Assembly: GCF_014805625.2 (NCBI RefSeq)
Contig: NW_023998449.1
Span: 582,172-646,171 of the forward strand
Direction: 5' to 3'
DNA: 64,000 nt
Origin: Glossina fuscipes
Taxonomy: Eukaryota > Arthropoda > Insecta > Diptera > Glossinidae
Shown here one piece after another: positions 56,651 through 64,000 of the stretch. Each line of letters opens with the position of its first letter. The stretch's first letter is position 1. The notes below the pieces were generated by a model, which was not told where the DNA came from, ran no database searches, and worked only from the letters and a program-made list of their open reading frames with translations. Both the position numbers and the translations under genes were made by a program.

Positions 56651-57363
56651 AATGATCATTTTTTAGCACACTCTGTTTTGCGTTATTTTAAACTTTTTAT
56701 ACGTACACCGATATGTCCGCTGGGAACATTTGATATTTTTGAAATGAACTTCTTTTAAGTTTTTGTTTCTACTGAGCATAATCATTTTTAAATACACCTA
56801 TTTTTGAGTCCTCATGTATATGCACATATACATACGGATTACAAACTCTGAAACATATGGTAAGTTTTTACCGCTTTTCTAAATGAAATATCTTATGTTT
56901 TGTATTATAAGTCAATACTGTTATCTATTCAGTTTATGACATGTTTATTTCAAGAAATCCGGTTAATATTTAACAGAAATAATTAATATAATTTTATCGT
57001 TGTAACCAATTAATAAGCAACATTGTAATAAAACAAAATTAAATCACAAAGCAATCGCGTTGCCCAAACTGATCTCAAATTTTTTTTTTCTTTGAGAGTA
57101 AAGACACTCTCGCCGTCTCTACCCTTAAAGTTACAATATTTAATTTTTTAATTAGAAAAGAAAACTGGTATTTTCATTTCACTTATTTAAGTAAATTTGT
57201 GTTCGTTAGTTGTTCAAAGTTTACATGAAATTCAAATTATTGAATTGAGTTTAAGCTAAAATAACTTTTCAATACATCATGAAGATGAAAGGAACTTCTT
57301 TACGAAAACTTTTTCTCATCATCAATATTTTCCCAGATGAGGTCTAGATATCGTACAAAAACA
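56651..57363. other. AT-rich DNA, nothing recognised
   Basis: No ORF or repeat called. Confidence 0.3.
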
Positions 57364-58460
57364 TAAAAATTTGTGGGGAGTTTAATGTCGATTTGCACTT
57401 GAACGATTCAAGTTTCAATAGGTTGCGTGACTCGGTGTCAACTGTTGAGTTCAAATTGGTGAACTCCTGGCCCACTCGATACGCCCCGCATTGCAAGACG
57501 ATTGTTTTAGATATCATTTTTGTTTCTCACAGTTCCTTAGTCATCATGAGATGTTGGTTCTTATTATAGATATCGTTATCAATTGTGATACTTGTAATGC
57601 CTGTCCTCGCTGTCCGAGATACGGTAAGCGGTATTTAACCATTATTATTATGATAGATGTATCTAAGGCCTTTGGTACTGCTGACCATCTCTGTTGTTAT
57701 AGAAGCTGGAAGTTTATTGCGTTCACAATTTACATTTCGCATCCGCTCGAAGTGGCGATCTAGAGCATATTACGCTCTGGTCTGGTTTTAACAGTTTAAA
57801 TTCAAGCAAAACCAAACCCATCATGATATGATTTGCAGGTTATGATTCCTGCTGTCTACCACGCATTAAAATAGTCAATGATATTGTTAGTGCGGTCATA
57901 AACTTATCTTTTAAACTAGACTCCCGCTTGAGCTAGGAAGGGCATGTTAATTACACAGTTATGCGTTCAAGGAAACTATGGCTCTTCTGACCTTATGTTC
58001 CAATCTTCATCAAATTAAGATTAATCAAGTGGGTTGTTCTGCCGCTCATATCATACGGAGCATATGGATATCGTTAATTAGATTTTGCTTCTAACAGAAC
58101 ATTGGAAATTGTAATAAGTGTGTTAAGTCCGTCTTCAACAAGCGGAGATATGATAGATATCGCAGTTTTCGCTCTAATTATTGTGTTCTGATTTTGCGAC
58201 ATATCTTAATATTAGAAATGCGCTTTTTCACCCCAAGCTTACACGAAAACAAGATGAGTGAAAAAATTCAGTTCGTGAATTCTGATCGGAAAATGAATGT
58301 GAACCTACTTTAAATACTTGACGTCATCAAGGCTACCCTTTGTTCACGCTATAAAGTTATGGAACTCACTACCACTTCATATCAAAATGGTTGTTAATTC
58401 TAGTAGATTTAAAGTAGCCATAAAGTTGTTTTACAATTTATGAACTATAATAAAATCTGA
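57364..58460 (+). mobile_element. degraded LINE, second lineage (same as 27.4 kb)
   Basis: The endonuclease end is readable as CGEFNVDLHLNDSSFNRL and FKLVNSWPTRYAPHCKTIVL with DIIFVSHSS (GDFN has become GEFN). A deletion leads to RT motif A (TIIIMIDVSKAFGTADHL), then WSGFNSLNSSKTKPIMI, INLSFKLDSRLS.EGHVNYT, WVVLPLISYGAYG. The typical C-terminal FVHAIKLWNSLPLHIKMVVN and SSRFKVAIKLFYNL follow. Frames are broken and the YADD block is missing. It is a different family from the CR1-like copies. Confidence 0.75.
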
Positions 58461-61400
58461 AGCTTGGCCTTAAGTCTTATATTGTACGATATTGTTTGCT
58501 ACGTTATTTACATCTTACTGTTGCTGATGATTATGTCAACGCAAGAGCCTTTAACTTACTTACTAGATCAATATCATTAATTATAGTAATAATTATGATT
58601 ATATATATGATATTACCTATTACGATTATATAATGATATTACCTACAATAATTGTTAAATTAATTTAATAGATTTGAAACAAAACTTAAAAAATTTTCCA
58701 AATAGTATCATATTTACAATATTAGATAGTACACCTATTGCAAAGACATAGGGGACACAAAAGTTTCGCGATCTTAACTACGGAATAGTCCCCTTCTTAT
58801 AAAAACCAGTTTCTTGTTTAGCGCAGTAAATTTTCTTGTATATTTTGATTTTTATTTATTTAATAAATAATAATTTGGTAAGTGTTTCTTGCATTTTGCC
58901 TTCACCAGAGAAGCGATTCAACTTATGTAATAAAAGTGAGAAAGATTTGTTTTCTTTTTGTTTGCAGTTGTCTTACAAGCCGTTAGTATTAAGCAAAACA
59001 AACTAAGCAAAAGAAATTGTGGCAGTGAAGTAAAAAAAATAATTCTAACAAATCTGCAAAGGTAAACATTCAATTGCTCCATTTTCGATCCAGTAATAGC
59101 AATCTTTGCTCATCTTTACATTTTTTTCATCACATTCATACTGATATTTTTCTAATCGTTCAGTTTTGGATGTAAACTTAGAATTAACATAATTTGGAGC
59201 TACATTTAATTATAAAAATAAATTAATCCCTTGCCCCGTTGCCTTTGTGCAATTTTTTTCCTGCCTTGGTATTCGGTGATCATTAATTTTCGTCAACTGA
59301 CGGGCTAGAGATGATTAATGCGTAGAGAGGCCAGTAGCGATATAACAGCTATAATACAATTTTCTCTTTGTGGAAATGAATTTTTAGCTACAAAAAATAG
59401 CTTAAGTTACAATGAAAAAAGAATATAATGAGATCATCAAGATCGCATGCCATGGCATTTATTATTATATGCAAAAAGCGGTGAAAAATCCAACAGGAAA
59501 TAAGGATGTCCATATCTATGCTATTGCAGACCGAAAATTTATTTTCAAGCGTCTTGAAAAATGTCAGGTTTGCTAACATCATTTGATAAACTCGCCTGGA
59601 ATTCGGATTGATCGGAACTATTCAAATAATTTGATAGAAAATTTATGTAGAGGCCCTGTACCCGCACGCCAACCTCTCCGGATGCTTCCTTGTCTATTTT
59701 TGCACTCGCCTATCTATTATTAGCCGGTGTGGTTAATCGGTCTTAAATTTTATTATTATCTTTAAGCTTCTAGAAATAAGAATTTGTTATTTAAAATGTC
59801 TTCATTCGACAAAGGAAGAAGACTAATTAAAATAATAAACACAATATGAGTTTGAAACTAAAGAGGGCTGTGCTCACACGTTGAGCGTTTTCTGCTCTTT
59901 CATAACGTGTTTGCGAATTAAAAAACCATCGATCCATTAGAAAAGTGAACTTTGGATGATGTGTGTCGCACCTTAAAAGCCAATGTTTACACATAACTTG
60001 CCTATTTTTGAGATATCCAAGCACCAGTTACTACTTTGTCTACTTGTTTTTGTCAAGTTTCATTAACGCCAGTGGATTACAGTCCAATTAATTGAGGGAA
60101 AGTAATAGAATTTGCTTCGCATATAAAGCCTACAGAGCAACGATAGTAATGTGACCACCGGGTTAATTCATATTATATAAGAGGGTTTCCAATTTTGTGA
60201 AGTTCCTTGTAGACGTAATCGAATTCTCTCGATCAGTGTTTAATGTAAGCCAGCTGATTTCAATAAACTGTACCACCAAAGTGAGTAGAAAGATCAAAAA
60301 CCGAAACTACTGTAATTTTTGTAACCGTAGGGCTTTTAAAAGCTTGCATAAATGACATTCCAGCGAAAAAAAGTTTGAAATATGTGGACTGCTAAGTTTT
60401 CGTACGTTTAATACTACTACCAGTGGCATGGTTGCTGGAGTATCTAAGAATTGTAAAATAAAAAATGAAAAACCAAACCTTTGAAAATTTTGCGATCTTG
60501 TAACGTTTCGAGAATTCGACCTATGCACGGATATTATGGGTTATTTTTACCTTTTTTTTGTTCGCATGTTTTCCGGCCTGGCTCGTCCGATGGGGGGGTA
60601 TCCAAATAAAATGTATTCAGATACGTAAATCGCTACAATATTTCATTATTTTAAATAAAACATGCTTACTAATAAAATTGAAAACTTTTGACTAATTTAA
60701 TCCACGCCCTAACCGTATTACTTTTACCTCGCCCCTCCGTCATCCACGGGAAGTCTTACCAGTGATTTAACATTAAATATTAATACATTTCTTTTATTTT
60801 ATTTTTCAACGAAAGTGTTATAATGTTTTAATTCAATATTTCAAAACAAAATTTTCAAAATGAACAATGGTTATTAATCGATTTTATAAATAAACTTACC
60901 AAAACTAACAACCACGTAGGTGCGCATCGCCGCAGCTAAAAGGTTTGTTAACAAATTATGGGTTTTAAAATTAAAAAAAAAAATTGTTTAATATTTAGGA
61001 AATATAACTCAAAAGAAATGTCAATTATTGTTTGGACCTCTTAGAGATACCACGCACAAACCGGTGTGAAGAGGAATGCTCCTTTAACGTTTTATTGATT
61101 CTTTCGTGTTTTACACTCCTTCTTTTACATTAGCTTGTCAATTTTTCCCCTTTCTCTTCTTTTCTTTTTCTCCTTACCTTTTTTTTGGGGGGGCTTTGAG
61201 ATTTTCTTCCCTTTTTATAAGACACAGTTCGTAAAAATGTACGAAGACATTGTTTGTCGGTTTTGTTTTTGTACAAAAAAATTAAAAAACTCTTATATTG
61301 TTCCCTTGTTTAACATAAATAGCTATCTTTTTTTAATTTAAATTAATCTCTTTTTATTTAAAGGTCTCTCGTACCACACCCGTAGCCGACCAACAATTTA

Positions 61401-62279
61401 GCTAAATCAATTTACACCTTTCTTTTTTAAAAGTTTTCTTCTTCTCATTTGCATTAATGAATGGCACATTCATCCTCCAATTTTTGATGGCCACAACCTA
61501 GCGATCGTTGATTCTAGCCCCCTGACGCGAACGTCGGGACTTCTTGATTTTCGTTCTTTTTCTTTTTGCACTTTTGTATAACTTCAAAATTCCTTGACCT
61601 TAGTGACCTTGCGCTTTTGTATGTGAACAATGAATAGCGTTCCAATTATTCCGGCTTTACTAAAATAATCAAAGACTTTTCAGTTTGCAATTTTTTCATA
61701 TTTTTTCAATAAAACCATTCGGGATTTATTCTTTCTCTAATTCTTATAAATTCACTTTCATTATCATTCACTGAAATTATTTGTCTTCAAGTAGCGATAG
61801 CACGGCATGTATTTTCAATTTTATGCCAAAAAATTTTACAAGCAAATTTCTAACGCAAGCTGCATTTTTTCCTCGTTATTTTTCCTTTTCTTTTTTCTTT
61901 TTTTTCTTTCAAAGTTTCTTTTTTCTTCGCGCCGCTTGTCGCTTTGCCAAAGTTGCCAAAGTTTGCCTTTTCTTTTTTTTTATCTCCACTACAGTGTCTA
62001 TTACAATCTCCTAATTGTGTGGGACAATTGATGTGGTACCACATTCAGCCCGTTCACGGATTTACGTGAGAGTTACACATATTTTTATACCTTAATTTCT
62101 ATGCCTTAAGGAATATTACGAACGCTCTGTCGATAAGTAGCATTACGTATTACAATATCCATTTTTTTTCGGGTATTAGTTCCGAGGTTTTAGTTCCGAA
62201 ATACTAATATTTTGTTAAATAAAGGTTTGTGTCCACTGGGATAGACAATAAAGGGATTCACAACGCGAGATAGATCCCA
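58461..62279. other. AT-rich DNA, no supported gene
   Basis: Small ORFs at 59388-59582 and 60307-60528 (minus) have hydrophobic stretches but no motif. 61135-61341 and 61781-62031 are pyrimidine-rich frames of low information. Nothing else is recognised. Confidence 0.35.
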
Positions 62280-63370
62280 CTATGGTTGCACTTGTAAAAA
62301 AAAAACTAAGTGCTTCCTCAGACCCAGTAACTATCAATTACCAATATCTAAATTCAGTAATCGCTGAGTCTATTCGTCGGAACATTTTCCATACACTTTG
62401 CATGTTTTCAGAAAAGATCAATTGGATCGTACTGGTGGTAGCGTTTTTATTTCCATATCAATTTTTTTTCCGTCGAACTCATTTGAATTTCGAAGTTCTT
62501 CGGACGTCGGTCCTTGTTTGTTTGTGTTGTTCTTATAGTATACATTAAGACGCACCCATGTCTTAATGTACGCTGTGGATATTAAGTTGTTTTCTTCCTT
62601 TGCTTTGGAATCGCATTCGTATTACCTTCAATTTGATTTAGAAAGCTTGGTTAGATGGTGCTCGCTAATTTTGTGAAATTAAATTTTAAAAAACCTAATA
62701 AGCTTTCATTCTCAACGAAGGCTATATTTACTGTTGATTATTTCATTGCTTGACAAAAATTGAAAAATGTAAATTTCCCCGTAGACCCAGAGATTTCATT
62801 TGACCATATGCTTTGTTTTAATTTACACAATGAGCTATCTTAAAATAAAAGCAATTCCTGCTCTTTGGTTGCTTTTGCGACCTTTGGCCTCGATTGAAAA
62901 ACGTAGCTTTGGGTGTTTCTAATGATTCGTTGACATTACTTGGAAACATAAACTTCCATGCCCTGAAGCATTCCTCTTGCAACTTCACTTTCATAAAGCT
63001 TCGTCAATATAGATATACTAACGAGCCTTCCAGTCCTTTTAGAGTCCGTTGTAACGATGCAAGTTATATCTGTACTTTAATCTCAATATCGGATTCGTTA
63101 AAAACTATCAAATGAATTCTCCAAAATAAGCGAGCTTTGCATATGACTTACATACATTAGCTTCTAATCTCGGTAGGGTTCGAAAATTGAACTACATTTT
63201 TTCACTATTAGTGGTTGCCAAACTTTTGTTTGTTTGCAGTGTCTCCTCTGCAAGGATTTACGCGGATTATGAGTATGTCTCTGTGCTAGACGTACTTCTT
63301 TAGAGACGCTTTTTTACTTCTTCCTTTTTCTCTCTATTTATTTATATAAGAATTTTGTTTGACGCGCTAT
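62280..63370 (+). mobile_element. CR1-like LINE, copy D, internally deleted
   Basis: It starts in the endonuclease region (SSEHFPYTLHVFRKDQLDRT then G-G-S-V-F-I-S-I-S) and jumps to MYAVDIKLFSSFALESHSY (YADD has become YAVD). It continues through FDHMLCFNLHNEL and SIEKR, the C-terminal FTFIKLRQYRYTNEPSSPF (62894-63115) and the 3' UTR (GGTTGCCAAACTTTTG, T/C-rich tract). Heavily mutated. Confidence 0.7.
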
Positions 63371-63669
63371 TTTTTGCCAAACGAGTTATGGTAACTGCTG
63401 TCCCCGACTAGTTTTGCAAGTTAAAATGTCTGAATCGGTCTTCCAAAGATTTGAATGTAGAAGTTTTTCTGTGGATACGCGTCTGCAGATTGTTTTTCAA
63501 TGAGCATACATATTTTGGCCTTTGTGATTATTGCGCCCATTAGATCGGGAGGATCATAAAGACATGTCATCCGTACATCCGGCATATATCACAGCTCAAA
63601 CCCACCTTGAAGGAACAAAAATATAAAAGTGTATTAAATATTTTTAACTGAATTGTGGGACCAAAATGA
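63371..63669. other. no gene recognised
   Basis: A short non-coding interval. Confidence 0.3.
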
Positions 63670-64000
63670 ACGTCATTTAGCGGAAAATGAGAGGAGTTTT
63701 TACTGACCCGTCAAAAACGAGTCCCAATTTTGCTGTTGTGCCATCGTATTTGTGCACACAATGGTGTGGAGGGTAATAGGTATTGACATTAGTGGGGATA
63801 TGGTACGCGGCATGTGATCCAGTTCTATGTATTCGCTCATAAAAGTTTCGTATTGCCTCTTCGTTTCTGTATACTTGCTCCAAACGTTTAAAACTATGAA
63901 GAACCCGCTAATAAAAATTTCCAATCACATTGCACAATTTCAATCTTTTGGCGTCCTCATAGCGTTTGTAATGCAAGTATCTGCATAACTTGTCTGTCTA
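63670..64000 (-). mobile_element. BEL/Pao-type LTR retrotransposon pol fragment
   Basis: The minus strand reads LEQVYRNEEAIRNFYERI, then YYPPHHCVHKYDGTTAKLGL with VFDGSVKT. This corresponds to the start of the BEL/Pao reverse transcriptase domain (YLPHH.V.......TTK.RVVFD.S.K.). The frame is open to 63677 and the element probably continues beyond the right end of the window in the 5' direction. VFDA reads VFDG here. No LTR was identified. Confidence 0.65.

Noticed and set aside
61135..62031. Several Phe/Ser-rich frames
   Set aside because: They are translations of polypyrimidine tracts; low complexity.

Overview
The window is AT-rich, intron- and transposon-laden DNA of an insect, almost certainly a higher fly (Diptera, Cyclorrhapha). 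The evidence is CR1-like LINEs with a PHD-finger ORF1, mariner, Tc1 and BEL/Pao relics, and a dispersed non-coding repeat (5.05-5.88 kb) of a type common in drosophilid and tephritid genomes. There are no bacterial genes, rRNA or CRISPR arrays, and I found no tRNA. The species call is an inference.

The most interesting content is a set of very small intact genes scattered between the transposons. Eleven ORFs of 24-36 codons encode single-span membrane micropeptides. Ten share one layout: a short, usually acidic N-terminus, about 17 hydrophobic residues, a small residue (G or A) followed by an aromatic pair (for example VGLWLYD, VARWIYY, IARLIYD), and a basic C-terminal tail. Five lie in a 1.1 kb same-strand array (15029-16149). 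Four lie on the minus strand at 24.8, 25.7, 32.3 and 55.0 kb, and a divergent pair lies at 8.4/9.2 kb. Most are followed within about 25-160 nt by AATAAA, as expected of small independent mRNAs. Their protein sequences have diverged strongly while every frame stays open, so they look like a fast-evolving gene family rather than chance ORFs. Several weaker candidates are listed separately. I cannot name the family; in layout it recalls sarcolamban/sarcolipin-type SERCA micropeptides.

Layout: 0-5 kb AT-rich DNA with one good candidate host exon (908-1101) and a mariner relic (2.0-2.5 kb); 5-5.9 kb dispersed repeat; 8.3-9.5 kb divergent micropeptide pair; 11.1-12.1 kb unidentified repeat X; 13.1-14.7 kb degraded LINE (minus); 15.0-16.3 kb micropeptide array; 17.9-22.9 kb a second copy of repeat X split by CR1 copy A; 24.7-25.9 kb two micropeptides; 27.4 kb LINE fragment; 30-33.6 kb CR1 3' fragments and one micropeptide; 34.1-35.8 kb two head-to-head CR1 fragments; 37.7-43.7 kb CR1 copy B nested in an older minus-strand CR1 (copy F); 46.0-52.4 kb two head-to-head CR1 copies (C minus, E plus) forming a large inverted repeat; 55.0 kb another micropeptide; 55.9-56.7 kb Tc1-like relic; 57.4-58.5 kb LINE relic; 62.3-63.4 kb CR1 copy D; 63.7-64.0 kb BEL/Pao pol fragment.

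The CR1-like family shows a second notable feature. In all four copies where the ORF1/ORF2 junction survives, a heptamer A-AAA-AAC (or AAG) sits exactly at the ORF1 stop and ORF2 is in the -1 frame. In the best-preserved ORF2 no in-frame AUG precedes the endonuclease domain. This points to programmed -1 frameshifting for ORF2 expression.
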